From contig NC_009719.1 of NCBI RefSeq assembly GCF_000017565.1, positions 496,001-560,000 on the forward strand: a stretch of DNA of 64,000 nucleotides. Reading direction: 5' to 3'. Source of the DNA: Parvibaculum lavamentivorans DS-1. GTDB taxonomy: Bacteria; Pseudomonadota; Alphaproteobacteria; Parvibaculales; Parvibaculaceae. Below the pieces are notes generated by a model. It made no database searches. It saw only the letters and a program-made list of their open reading frames with translations, and was not told the origin of the DNA. The translations under genes and the position numbers were made by a program. Positions 51,673 through 59,921 of this stretch are shown piece by piece (the stretch's first letter is position 1; each line of letters opens with the position of its first letter).

Positions 51673-52641
51673 ATGCGCTTCATTATCGCTCTTCTCATGG
51701 CCACTCTCACTGCCGCCCCTGCGCTGGCCGCTCCCGTCTGCGCAGAGCGCGACGACGCGGCGCCCGCGCTCGCGCGGCTTCAGGATGCGATGGCGGAAGG
51801 CCGCTTCATCGCCTATCAGCCGACCGACCTGAAAGTCTGGGATGGCAATCCCGTGCAGGCGAGCGAGGTCTCGATCCGCCGCGATCTTGAAACGCTTCGT
51901 CCCTGGTTCGACGGTCTCATCACCTATGGCGCCCATAGCGGCGCCGAGCGCATTCCCGCCATCGCGAAGGATCTCGGCTATCGCGCAGTCGTCATGGGCG
52001 TGTGGGACCCGGAGGACGATGTCGAACTCGCCAACGCGCTTGCCGCCTGGAAGCAGCATCCGGATATCGTCGTCGGCGTCTCCCTCGGCAACGAGATGGT
52101 CCTGAGCGGCCGCGCAAACTGGCGGGAGATGGAGCGCACCGTCGAGAATTTCCGCACAAAGGCGCCGGGTCTCCCGCTCTCGGTAACGGAGCCTTTCGCC
52201 CAGTTTCTCGACGGCGCCGAGGCCGCGCCGCTTCTCGCCCGGCTGGATTTCCTCGCGGTCAATGTCCATCCCGTTTTCGAGAAATGGTTCGCCGACGCAC
52301 CGCCCTTCAACTGGGCGGATTTCGTGAAGCAGGTGACGTCCCGCCTCGCCGCGGAGCGTTTCTGCGGTCCGATCCTCGTCAAGGAGACGGGCGTGCCGAC
52401 GGCGCCGGAAGCCGCAGGCTTCACGCCTGAAAAGCAGAAACAGTTCTACGGCGAACTCGCAAGGCAGATGCCGCCGTCGCGCAATCTCGCCTTCGCGTAT
52501 TTCTCGGCATTCGATGCGCCCTGGCGCGTCTATGACGAAAGCGCCGTCGCCGGCCATCATCCCGAGGAAGCCCATTGGGGCCTCTTCAAGGAAGACCGCA
52601 CACCGAAACCGGTGATGAAGGAACTGCCGAAGCTCGATTAG
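51673..52641 (+). CDS. Exported GH17-like glycoside hydrolase
   Basis: 322 residues with a signal peptide MRFIIALLMATLTAAPALAA. The fold looks like a GH17 TIM barrel: IAYQPTDLKVWDG, RRDLETLRPWFDGLITYGAHSGAERIPAIAKDLGYRAVVMGVW, the acid/base Glu in VVGVSLGNEMVLSG, and the nucleophile Glu in ILVKETGVPTAPEAAG. Expected substrate is a beta-1,3- or beta-1,4-glucan-type periplasmic polysaccharide. The start at 51673 is required for the signal peptide. It converges with and overlaps the GST by 4 bp. Confidence 0.8.
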   Translation: MRFIIALLMATLTAAPALAAPVCAERDDAAPALARLQDAMAEGRFIAYQPTDLKVWDGNPVQASEVSIRRDLETLRPWFDGLITYGAHSGAERIPAIAKDLGYRAVVMGVWDPEDDVELANALAAWKQHPDIVVGVSLGNEMVLSGRANWREMERTVENFRTKAPGLPLSVTEPFAQFLDGAEAAPLLARLDFLAVNVHPVFEKWFADAPPFNWADFVKQVTSRLAAERFCGPILVKETGVPTAPEAAGFTPEKQKQFYGELARQMPPSRNLAFAYFSAFDAPWRVYDESAVAGHHPEEAHWGLFKEDRTPKPVMKELPKLD

Positions 52642-53279
52642 GCTCTCTTCGGCGCCTGCTCGTTGAGCGGCACGCTCGCCGCCGCCTTGATGAAGGCCGG
52701 CCGCACCGAAATCCGCTCATAATATTTCACGACATTCGGAAACGGATCGAGGCTTACGAATCCCTTCGCGAGATGCACGCTGTAGCCGACATTCGTATCC
52801 ACCGTGCTGAACCCGCTCTTCAGCAGGTAGTCGCGGTCCGCGAGATGCTTGTCCACCACCTCGAGCGACTTCTCCAGCCGCCGCGACTCGAGCTTCTGCA
52901 CCACCGGCGAGCGGTCTTCCTTGGCAATGAAAACCCGCTGCTGCACAAGGCTCGCGCCATGCACCGCCATTGTCTCCGCATAATGAAGCCAGATCAGCCA
53001 TTCCGTCCGCTCGGCATGTCCCACAGGCCGGTGCAGCTTCCCTTCGGGGTCGTAATGCTCGCCGAGATACTGCGCGATGGCGCCGGACTCGAACACCGCC
53101 ACGTCTCCGTCGACAAGACAGGGCACGCGCCCCAGCGGCGAGATCGCGAGATACTCCGGCGTCCGCAATCCTTCCATGCTGAAGGTCAGTTCCTTCAGCT
53201 CGAAATCGATCCCCATCTCGTTGAGCAGCCACAGCGACCGCATCGAGCGCGCGCCATTGCAGTGATAAAGCGTCAGCAT
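52638..53279 (-). CDS. Glutathione S-transferase
   Basis: 213 residues, ordinary GST length. MLTLYHCNGARSMRSLWLLNEMGIDFELKEL is the glutathione-binding start (Ser in GARSMRS as likely activator), followed by SPLGRVPCLVDGDVAVFESGAIAQYLGEHY with the cis-Pro and Glu-Ser contact. The C-terminal helical domain has STVDTNVGYSVHLAKGF in place of the usual TxAD. Detoxification or CoA/thioether chemistry. Confidence 0.88.
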   Translation of the reverse strand: MLTLYHCNGARSMRSLWLLNEMGIDFELKELTFSMEGLRTPEYLAISPLGRVPCLVDGDVAVFESGAIAQYLGEHYDPEGKLHRPVGHAERTEWLIWLHYAETMAVHGASLVQQRVFIAKEDRSPVVQKLESRRLEKSLEVVDKHLADRDYLLKSGFSTVDTNVGYSVHLAKGFVSLDPFPNVVKYYERISVRPAFIKAAASVPLNEQAPKRA

Positions 53280-53397
53280 CCCTGTTTCCCGCCTTGTCTT
53301 GTTTTGCCGCGAAGGTAGAGCATTTCCGTGGCCATGCGGAAGGCTTTTCCCGCCCTTTGCCCGCCGCCGCCCGAGCGTCTACACTCCGCCCGCCTAT

Positions 53398-53567
53398 GGT
53401 GCCCCGGCCGCAAATCCGGGGTTAAAAGGGAACGCCCGGAGCGCATGCTCTTTCTTCGAGGCGGCTGCCCCCGCAACTGTAAGCGGCGAGCTTTTTCCGA
53501 TTGTGCCACTGGATGTCCGGGAAGGCAGGGAAGGGCGAAGACCCGCGAGCCAGGAAACCTGCCACAG
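53398..53567 (+). ncRNA. Cobalamin riboswitch
   Basis: The conserved elements occur in the right order: GGTGCCCCGG...GGGTTAAAAGGGAAC at the 5' end, GCTGCCCCCGCAACTGTAAG at about 53465-53484, GCCACTGG...CCGGGAAGGC in the middle, and the B12 box AGCCAGGAAACCTGCC at 53548-53563. It lies 94 nt before a B12-type importer operon and should reduce its expression when adenosyl- or methylcobalamin is plentiful. A GC-rich stem region at 53585-53615 just downstream could be the switching part. Confidence 0.93.
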
Positions 53568-53660
53568 GCTGTCGTCCGTCTCCGGGCCGGGGTGTGCCGG
53601 GAGAAGCGGTTCTCCGCGCGGCGGCATCTTGAGGCTGGATGTACGAGGCGCAAGGCAGAG

Positions 53661-54569
53661 ATGAAACAGATACCCATCGCCATTCTGGCGTTCCTCGCCT
53701 GCCTCGCGGCGGGCGCGGTCCACGCGGCGCCGCAACGCGTCGTCTCCATCAATCTCTGCTCCGACATTCTCGCCGCCGAGCTCGCCGCCCCCGGCACGCT
53801 CAAATCCGTCTTCCGCCTCGGCCGCGACCCGCATGATTCAGCCGTCGCCCATCTCCTTCAGCATGTGCCGCCGAATGACGGCCGCATCGAGGACATCCTC
53901 CCCTTCGCGCCCGATCTCGTGCTGGCGCATCGCTACACCTCCCCCTTCACGCTCGATCTTCTCCGCCGCCTCGGCGTTCCCGTCGTCACCGTGAAGGATG
54001 CCCGCACCTTCGCCGACATCCGCGACAACATCGAAACCGTCGCCGCCGCGCTCGGCCGCGAGGCGGAAGGCGCGGCCCTCGTCGCGCGCTTCGATGCCGA
54101 AATGGAAGCCGCCCGCCGCGCCGGCCCCGCGCGCCCCACCGCCATCCTCTATCAGGACCTCGGCGGCGCCGTCGTCCCGAACAGCATCCTCGGTCACATC
54201 CTCGCCCATACCGGCTTCGACAATGTGATCCGCGAGGAAAATGAAATCGGCCTCGTCTATCCGGGCCTGGAAGACGTGATCGCCCTGCGCCCCGACCTCA
54301 TGGCCATCGGCATCTACCGTCCGGGCCAGCCATCGCAGGCATCCGCGCTCCTCCAGCACCCCGCGCTCAAGCTATACCGTGAGCGTTATGCCCATGAAGT
54401 CGATCTGCCCGCCCGCGACTGGAACTGCAGCACCCGCTTCGTCACCGCCATAGCCGCCCGCCTCGCCACCGCCCACGACGAGATGCTGACGAGCAACGAA
54501 ACAAAATCTTCCACCCTCCCCTTGAGGGAGGGTCAAACGGCTGCAGGCCGTTTGGGGAGGGGTAACTGA
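53661..54569 (+). CDS. btuF: Periplasmic cobalamin-type ABC binding protein (BtuF-like)
   Basis: 302 residues with a signal peptide (MKQIPIAILAFLACLAAGAVHA). The mature protein has the BtuF/FhuD-type fold: RVVSINLCSDILAAELAAPGTLKSVFRLGRDP, PDLVLAHRYTSPFTLDLLRRLGVPVVTVKDARTFADIRDNIETVAAALGRE, GGAVVPNSILGHILAHTGFDNVI. Control by a B12 riboswitch makes cobalamin the likely substrate. The last 20 or so residues (STLPLREGQTAAGRLGRGN) are encoded by a dispersed repeat, so the native C-terminus probably ended near ATAHDEMLT. Confidence 0.85.
   Translation: MKQIPIAILAFLACLAAGAVHAAPQRVVSINLCSDILAAELAAPGTLKSVFRLGRDPHDSAVAHLLQHVPPNDGRIEDILPFAPDLVLAHRYTSPFTLDLLRRLGVPVVTVKDARTFADIRDNIETVAAALGREAEGAALVARFDAEMEAARRAGPARPTAILYQDLGGAVVPNSILGHILAHTGFDNVIREENEIGLVYPGLEDVIALRPDLMAIGIYRPGQPSQASALLQHPALKLYRERYAHEVDLPARDWNCSTRFVTAIAARLATAHDEMLTSNETKSSTLPLREGQTAAGRLGRGN
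54511..54563. repeat. Family B repeat inside the btuF end and before btuC
   Basis: CCACCCTCCCCTTGAGGGAG, then GGTCAAACGGCTGCAGGCCG, then TTTGGGGAGGGG: same plan as 32319. Its first part is read as the last codons of btuF; its last part GGGGAGGGG is the Shine-Dalgarno of btuC, 8 nt before the ATG at 54571. Confidence 0.82.
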
Positions 54570-54570
54570 C

Positions 54571-55572
54571 ATGACCCGTCCCCTCAACACCTGGCTCGTC
54601 AGCGCCACGCTCGCGTTCCTCGTCGCGCTCCTCTTCGCCCTCTCCGTCTATCTCGGCCGCGGCGGCGAACTCCTCGCCGACAAATTCCGCACCATGAGCG
54701 AGATCGACCGCGACCTCGCCTGGCTCGTCCTCACCGAAGTGCGTCTCCCCCGCGCGGTTCTCGGCCTCCTTGTCGGCGCAACGCTCGGCCTCACAGGCGC
54801 GGGCCTGCAAGGCCTCCTGCGCAATCCGCTGGCGGAGCCCGGCCTCATCGGCGCCTCTGGCGGTGCCGCGCTCGGCGCCGTCCTCGTCTTCTATTTCGGC
54901 GCCGCTGTCGGCTCCGTCATGTTCGTGCCCATCGGCGGCATCCTGGGCGCGCTCGCGGCGCTCGCCACGCTCTATCTGCTGGCCGGCAGAAACCCGTCCA
55001 TCGTCACCATCATCCTCGCAGGCGTCGCCATCTCCGCCTTCACCGGCGCCTTGACGTCGCTCGCGCTCAACCTCTCGCCCAGCCCCTATGCCGCGCTCGA
55101 AATCGTCTTCTGGATGCTCGGCTCGCTGACCGACCGCAGCATGGCGCAGGTCTGGTTCGTGATTCCTTTCATGTGCGCCGGCTGGCTTCTCGTCGCCTCC
55201 ACCGCCCGCGCGCTCGATGCGCTCTCGCTCGGCGAGGACACGGCGGCCACGCTCGGCTTTTCGCGCCGCTCCGTCACGCTCCGCGCCATCGCGGGCACGG
55301 GCCTCGCCGTCGGCGCCGCCGTCTCCGTCACAGGCGTCATCGGTTTCGTCGGCCTCGTCGTGCCGCATCTGATGCGCTCGCTTGTCGGTCCCCGGCCTGC
55401 GTCGCTGCTGCTGCCAAGCGCGCTGGCGGGCGCGGCCCTCGTCCTCGCTGCCGATCTTCTGGTGCGCATCCCCGTTAACGGCCCCGAGCCGAAACTCGGC
55501 GTCGTCACCGCCCTCATCGGCGCGCCCTTCTTCCTCTGGCTGATCCTGAAAACCCGGAAGGAGGCACAGTAA
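54571..55572 (+). CDS. btuC: ABC transporter permease, FecCD/BtuC family
   Basis: 333 residues with about ten membrane helices. Family signatures: VLTEVRLPRAVLGLLVGATLGLTGAGLQGLLRNPLAEPGLIGASGGAALGAV, then GRNPSIVTIILAGVAISAF, and VTGVIGFVGLVVPHLMRSLVGP with the cytoplasmic coupling segment near LGEDTAATLGFS. It is the membrane part of the riboswitch-controlled importer. Its stop overlaps the ATPase start by one base. Confidence 0.92.
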   Translation: MTRPLNTWLVSATLAFLVALLFALSVYLGRGGELLADKFRTMSEIDRDLAWLVLTEVRLPRAVLGLLVGATLGLTGAGLQGLLRNPLAEPGLIGASGGAALGAVLVFYFGAAVGSVMFVPIGGILGALAALATLYLLAGRNPSIVTIILAGVAISAFTGALTSLALNLSPSPYAALEIVFWMLGSLTDRSMAQVWFVIPFMCAGWLLVASTARALDALSLGEDTAATLGFSRRSVTLRAIAGTGLAVGAAVSVTGVIGFVGLVVPHLMRSLVGPRPASLLLPSALAGAALVLAADLLVRIPVNGPEPKLGVVTALIGAPFFLWLILKTRKEAQ

Positions 55573-56351
55573 TGCGCCTCACGATCGAAAATCTCCACGC
55601 CTCCCTCGGCCAGACCCATGTCGTGCGCGGCGTCTCGCTCGAAGCGTCCGGCGCGCAATTCATCGGCCTCATCGGTCCGAACGGCGTCGGCAAGACGACG
55701 CTGGTCCGCGCCGCTGCCGCCCTCATTCCCTTCACCGGCAGCGTCGAGCTCGACGGCGCCTCCGTCTCCTCGATGGAGCCGCGTGCCCGCGCCCGCGCCA
55801 TCGCCTATCTCGCGCAAGGCGCCGGCAGTCACTGGCCGCTCGAAGTCTCCCGCCTCGTCGCGCTCGGCCGCCTGCCGCATCTGGCACCTTTCCGCGCGCC
55901 TGCGCCCGAAGACGAAGCTGCCATTGCCCGCGCCATGTCGCTCGCCGATGTCGAATGCTTCCGGGGCCGCGATGTGCTCACCCTCTCGGGCGGTGAGCGC
56001 GCCCGCGTGCTGCTCGCCCGTGCGCTCGCCGTCGAAGCGCCGCTGCTGCTGGTGGATGAGCCCGTCGCCTCGCTCGATCCCTATCACCAGATCCGCATCA
56101 TGGAAGTCTTGCGCGCTTATGCCGATGAGGGGCGCATGGTCGTCGCCGTCCTCCACGACCTCTCTCTCGCCGCGCGCTATTGCGACCGCCTCATCCTGCT
56201 CGACGGCGGCACCGTAAAAGCAGACGGGCGCCCGGATGAAGTCCTGACGCCCGCCAATCTCGAGGAAACCTATCGCATCCGTGCCCTCACGGGCGGCGAG
56301 GGCCGGGAAAGCTACGTCCTCCCCATCGCCCGCACGGACTCGCTCGACTGA
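55572..56351 (+). CDS. btuD: ABC transporter ATP-binding protein (BtuD/FecE family)
   Basis: 259 residues. Walker A GPNGVGKTT near residue 36, Q-loop AYLAQGAG, ABC signature LSGGERARVLLARAL, Walker B LLLVDEPVASLDP, switch His in VLHDLSLAARYCDRL. Completes the B12-type importer with the permease and binding protein. No TonB-dependent receptor is in the window. Confidence 0.93.
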   Translation: MRLTIENLHASLGQTHVVRGVSLEASGAQFIGLIGPNGVGKTTLVRAAAALIPFTGSVELDGASVSSMEPRARARAIAYLAQGAGSHWPLEVSRLVALGRLPHLAPFRAPAPEDEAAIARAMSLADVECFRGRDVLTLSGGERARVLLARALAVEAPLLLVDEPVASLDPYHQIRIMEVLRAYADEGRMVVAVLHDLSLAARYCDRLILLDGGTVKADGRPDEVLTPANLEETYRIRALTGGEGRESYVLPIARTDSLD

Positions 56352-56364
56352 AATCCCTTCCTTC

Positions 56365-56420
56365 CCACCCTCCCCTTGGGGGAGGGTCGAAATTCGCCCT
56401 GCGAATTTCGGGGCGGGGTC
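56365..56420. repeat. Dispersed palindromic repeat, family B copy 3
   Basis: CCACCCTCCCCTTGGGGGAG, GGTCGAAATTCGCCCTGCGA, then ATTTCGGGGCGGGGTC. The second hairpin differs in sequence from the copies at 32319 and 54511 (GAAATTCGC...GCGAATTTC) but keeps the fold. It lies between convergent genes and may end both transcripts. Confidence 0.75.
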
Positions 56421-56464
56421 GCCGCATTCAACGCAACGAACGCAATATCCGTTAAAAATACGAA

Positions 56465-57574
56465 CTACTCCGCCGCGCTCACCGCTCTCCCCGCACCGGA
56501 AAAATTCACCCGCTTCAGATACTCGATGCCGTCCTCGGCAATCGAATCGCCGATCATCTCGTCGCCTTCCTTGCGCAGTTCGTCCATGTCGACATAGGTC
56601 GCATAGAAACCCTTCGTCCGGTCGGTGATGATGCCCGCCTTCAGCAGCGTCTTGGTCAGCACCCGGAAGATATTCGTCTGGTTCGACATCGCCTTGCGGC
56701 GCTTCTCGTCGGTCCGGCTCTTCAGCACCTCATGCAGCACTTCCTCCCAGTCGAGGCCGAACTGCGCATAGATCACCTTCTTCTGTTCCGGGTTGGCAAG
56801 GTTGAAGAGCAGCGTCTGGAAACATTCCGCCGCCCAGTCCTCGATGACGTTGCGCTCCTGCTCGGTCAGATGCGGCACCGTGCGGTCCGCCCAGATTTTC
56901 CCGAACTTGTGGTGGAAGGCTTCGTCCGTCATCACGAGCTGGCAGAGATGGCGCAGCAGCGGATCGTGCGAATAGGAATAGAGCGAGGCGAAGGCGCCCA
57001 TCGCCAGCCCCTCCACCAGCATCTGCATGCCGACGACCTTCTTGTAGACCTCCGGCGCGTTCACGATGTCGGTGAGGAGATTGCCGAGCGTCGGGCCGAC
57101 AGGCAGCGGCTTCCCCCACCGCGCCTCGATATATTTCGCAAAGCCCGTCACGTGGCGGGCTTCCTCGCGCGTCTGGTTCGCCGCATATTCCTGCGCGCCC
57201 GGGTCCTTCAATATGTGGCAGAGGCTGGCGGAAAGCGCGAGCGCGCCTGCCTCGCCATGCAGGATCGACGACAGCATCCACCGCGCGCTTTCGTTCGACA
57301 GCGCGATCTTCTCTTCCTCGCTCAGCCGGTCGGCGATGGGCGTCTGCAGTTCCAGCACGAAATCCATCGGCACCACGGTCTGCCGCTTCATGTCGAAGGG
57401 CTGCGTGAAGTCGATATATTTCTTGTCCAGCGGATCCCAGAAATGGTCATGCGTCGCGGAGATGATCTTGTCGAAGGCGGTTGAGCGCGCGCCATAGCGG
57501 TCGACTTCCATCATCGCGGGAAAATCGTCCGGCGCCACGGCGTTATAGGCGCTGTCCTTGGTGATATGGGTCAT
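56465..57574 (-). CDS. Ferritin-like di-iron protein, AurF/R2-like
   Basis: 369 residues. The helical core carries the metal motif set of ferritin-like oxygenases: Glu in LHGEAGALALSASLCHIL, E-x-x-H in NQTREEARHVTGFAKYIEARWG, Glu in LVEGLAMGAFASLYSY, and E-x-x-H in MTDEAFHHKFGKIWAD. The second E-x-x-H is the usual second iron ligand pair. The N-terminus DKIISATHDHFWDPLDKKYIDFTQPFD is common in this group, which resembles p-aminobenzoate N-oxygenase and R2-like ligand-binding oxidases. The substrate is unknown. GGAGGAGG precedes the ATG. It is divergent from the photolyase. Confidence 0.82.
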   Translation of the reverse strand: MTHITKDSAYNAVAPDDFPAMMEVDRYGARSTAFDKIISATHDHFWDPLDKKYIDFTQPFDMKRQTVVPMDFVLELQTPIADRLSEEEKIALSNESARWMLSSILHGEAGALALSASLCHILKDPGAQEYAANQTREEARHVTGFAKYIEARWGKPLPVGPTLGNLLTDIVNAPEVYKKVVGMQMLVEGLAMGAFASLYSYSHDPLLRHLCQLVMTDEAFHHKFGKIWADRTVPHLTEQERNVIEDWAAECFQTLLFNLANPEQKKVIYAQFGLDWEEVLHEVLKSRTDEKRRKAMSNQTNIFRVLTKTLLKAGIITDRTKGFYATYVDMDELRKEGDEMIGDSIAEDGIEYLKRVNFSGAGRAVSAAE

Positions 57575-57709
57575 CTGCTGAGCCTCCTCCGCTCCTCATC
57601 CGCGTGCTCTGCGGACAATACAGTAAATAGGCCCGCGCGTGAAACCGGCGATGATCCGCCGCGCCCGGCCCTGCGTACCCTCCATGTCCCCTCGCGAGTT
57701 CATGTCCCC

Positions 57710-59137
57710 ATGTCCGCCAGTCCCGCCATCCTTTGGTTCCGCCGAGACCTGCGCCTCGACGCCAATCCGGCGCTCGCCGCCGCTATGGCGCGCGGTCCCG
57801 TCATCCCTCTCTTCATCCTCGATCCGGCGGACCGGCCCGGCGCCGCCTCCCGCTGGTGGCTTCATGGCAGTCTCGAAGCCCTTGGTGAAAGCCTCGCCCG
57901 TCTCGGCGCGCCGCTCATCCTTCGTCGCGGTTCTCCATCGGAAATTCTTCCCGCCCTCACGGCGGAAACGGACGCCCGCGCCATTTTCTGGAACCGCCTC
58001 TACGAGCCGCATTTGATCGGGCGCGACAAGGCGCTCAAATCCGCGCTCACGGCTCAGGGCATCGAGGTAGAGAGCTTCAACGGTTCCCTCCTCGCCGAGC
58101 CGTGGCAGGTGCGCACGCAATCGGGCGATCCCTACAAGGTCTTCACGCCCTTCTGGCGCAGCCTCGCGCAAATGCCCTTCCCCGCGCCGCATCCCGCGCC
58201 GAAGAAATGCGCGGGCCTTTCCCCGCTCCCCTCGGACGATCTTGCTTCTTGGTCGCTCCGCCCCTCGAAGCCCGATTGGGCGGGCGGCCTCCGCGCGACA
58301 TGGCAGCCCGGCGAGCGCGCCGCCCAGTCCCGCCTCGCAGCCTTCATCGACGATGCGATGGTGGGTTACCGCGAAGCCCGCGACATCCCCGCCGCCGAAG
58401 GCACCTCTCGCCTCTCGCCGCACCTCCATTGGGGAGAGGTTTCCCCGCACCGCATCTGGTCTGCCGTCGAAGCGGCAACTGCCGCGCATCCCTCGGGTGC
58501 CGAAGCGGGCAGGGCCTTCCTGCGCGAGCTCGCCTGGCGCGACTTCGCCCATCATCTTCTCTTCCACTGGCCGGACATCGCGCGTGAAAACTGGAAATCG
58601 CAATTCGATGCCTTCCCGTGGAAGGAAGACACCGCCGCCTTCACCGCCTGGACGAAAGGCGAAACCGGCTACCCCATCGTCGATGCCGGCATGCGCCAGC
58701 TCTGGCAGACCGGCTGGATGCATAACCGCGTCCGCATGATCGCCGCCTCCTTCCTCGTCAAGCATCTGATGGTTGACTGGCGGCGCGGCGCCGAATGGTT
58801 CGAGAATACGCTGGTCGATGCCGACCTCGCGGTAAACCGCGCGAGCTGGCAATGGGTCGCCGGTTCCGGCGCCGATGCCGCGCCCTACTTCCGTATCTTC
58901 AATCCGGTGTTGCAGGGTGAGAAGTTCGATGGCGATGGGGCCTATGTCCGCGCCTTCGTGCCGGAGCTGGCGAAGCTCGACGCCCGCTTTATCCACAAGC
59001 CCTGGGCCGCGCCCGACGCCGAACTGTCAAAGGCGGGCATCGCCCTTGGCAGGACTTATCCGAAGCCATTGGTCGATCATGGACATGCCCGCGCCCGCGC
59101 GCTCGCCGCCTATGAACAAATCCGCAATGAGAGCTGA
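57710..59137 (+). CDS. phrB: Deoxyribodipyrimidine photolyase
   Basis: 475 residues, class I CPD photolyase. The N-terminal alpha/beta antenna domain begins ILWFRRDLRLDANPALAAA. The FAD domain carries GTSRLSPHLHWGEVSPHRIW, FLRELAWRDFAHHLLFHWP, GYPIVDAGMRQLWQTGWMHNRVRMIAASFLVKHLMVDWRRGAEWFE and NRASWQWVAGSGADAAPYFRIFNPV, including the tryptophans that carry electrons and the Asn/Arg around FAD. It repairs UV dimers in light. A longer in-frame start upstream is rejected. Confidence 0.95.
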   Translation: MSASPAILWFRRDLRLDANPALAAAMARGPVIPLFILDPADRPGAASRWWLHGSLEALGESLARLGAPLILRRGSPSEILPALTAETDARAIFWNRLYEPHLIGRDKALKSALTAQGIEVESFNGSLLAEPWQVRTQSGDPYKVFTPFWRSLAQMPFPAPHPAPKKCAGLSPLPSDDLASWSLRPSKPDWAGGLRATWQPGERAAQSRLAAFIDDAMVGYREARDIPAAEGTSRLSPHLHWGEVSPHRIWSAVEAATAAHPSGAEAGRAFLRELAWRDFAHHLLFHWPDIARENWKSQFDAFPWKEDTAAFTAWTKGETGYPIVDAGMRQLWQTGWMHNRVRMIAASFLVKHLMVDWRRGAEWFENTLVDADLAVNRASWQWVAGSGADAAPYFRIFNPVLQGEKFDGDGAYVRAFVPELAKLDARFIHKPWAAPDAELSKAGIALGRTYPKPLVDHGHARARALAAYEQIRNES

Positions 59138-59142
59138 ACCGG

Positions 59143-59847
59143 CTACCGCAGCGCCAGCCGCCGCAGCTCTTCCCGGTCAAGCCGCGTCACCGCGTAATCG
59201 ACCTCCGCTCCCCGCGCCGCGAAGGCGACATTGAGCCATTCGCCGTCGCGTGAATAGGTAAGCTGCAGCTTCAGGTCGCCGGTCATGTCGTAAAGCCGCG
59301 CCGCGATCTCGCGTCCATCCGCATCGACGTTCGCGTCTCCGGCGGACGCAATGGCCACGTCGAGAATGCGTCCCTTCTGCGTATCGAGAAGCTGCGTCTG
59401 GCCGGTCGTCGCCGGGTTCCAGTAGCTTGTGGGGATGATGCCGGCAGGCGCCGTGAATGATCCGTTGGCGGAACTTGTCACCTCGAGTCCCGTTTCCGTT
59501 GCCTTCGCCCGCACCCAATATTCCTTGCCGTCGTCATTCGTCGCCGTCTCAAGCGCAATCAGCCGCCCGTCCCGCCATGTCTCGTGATTGCGATGTTCAT
59601 AACGGAACAGCGTCAGCGGTCCGAATGTCACGGCTAGCTTGATGTCGATGGTCACATGCAACTCGTCGCCCTCGCGGCGAAAGCGCAGTTCATGTGTGCC
59701 GATGGGCTCGCCGCCGCGCTCCACGCGAAACGACAGCACCGGTTCGGGGGGCGAAGCCGGTGCTGCCGCCTTCGCGCCGGAAATGGCGGCGAGAAGCAAC
59801 GCACACAAAACAGTGAAAGCTGGAACGCGTTTTACGGGCGATATCAT
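59143..59847 (-). CDS. DUF6134-family exported protein
   Basis: 234 residues with a signal peptide (MISPVKRVPAFTVLCALLLA...AKAAAP). The body, VLSFRVERGGEPIGTHELRFRREGDELHVTIDIKLAVTFGPLTLFRYEHRNHETWRDGRLIALETATNDDGK, ends in a beta-rich fold with YSRDGEWLNVAFAARGAEVDYAV. This is the pattern of the DUF6134 / DUF3108-like beta-sandwich proteins, periplasmic and of unknown function. It ends 5 nt from the photolyase stop, convergently. Confidence 0.72.
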   Translation of the reverse strand: MISPVKRVPAFTVLCALLLAAISGAKAAAPASPPEPVLSFRVERGGEPIGTHELRFRREGDELHVTIDIKLAVTFGPLTLFRYEHRNHETWRDGRLIALETATNDDGKEYWVRAKATETGLEVTSSANGSFTAPAGIIPTSYWNPATTGQTQLLDTQKGRILDVAIASAGDANVDADGREIAARLYDMTGDLKLQLTYSRDGEWLNVAFAARGAEVDYAVTRLDREELRRLALR

Positions 59848-59921
59848 ACCGGGGGTCTCAGGGGTTATATCGCTGGCGCACCAGCTTTCACCCTTCTCTA
59901 CGGCGCCGTCCCGCTACCGGA

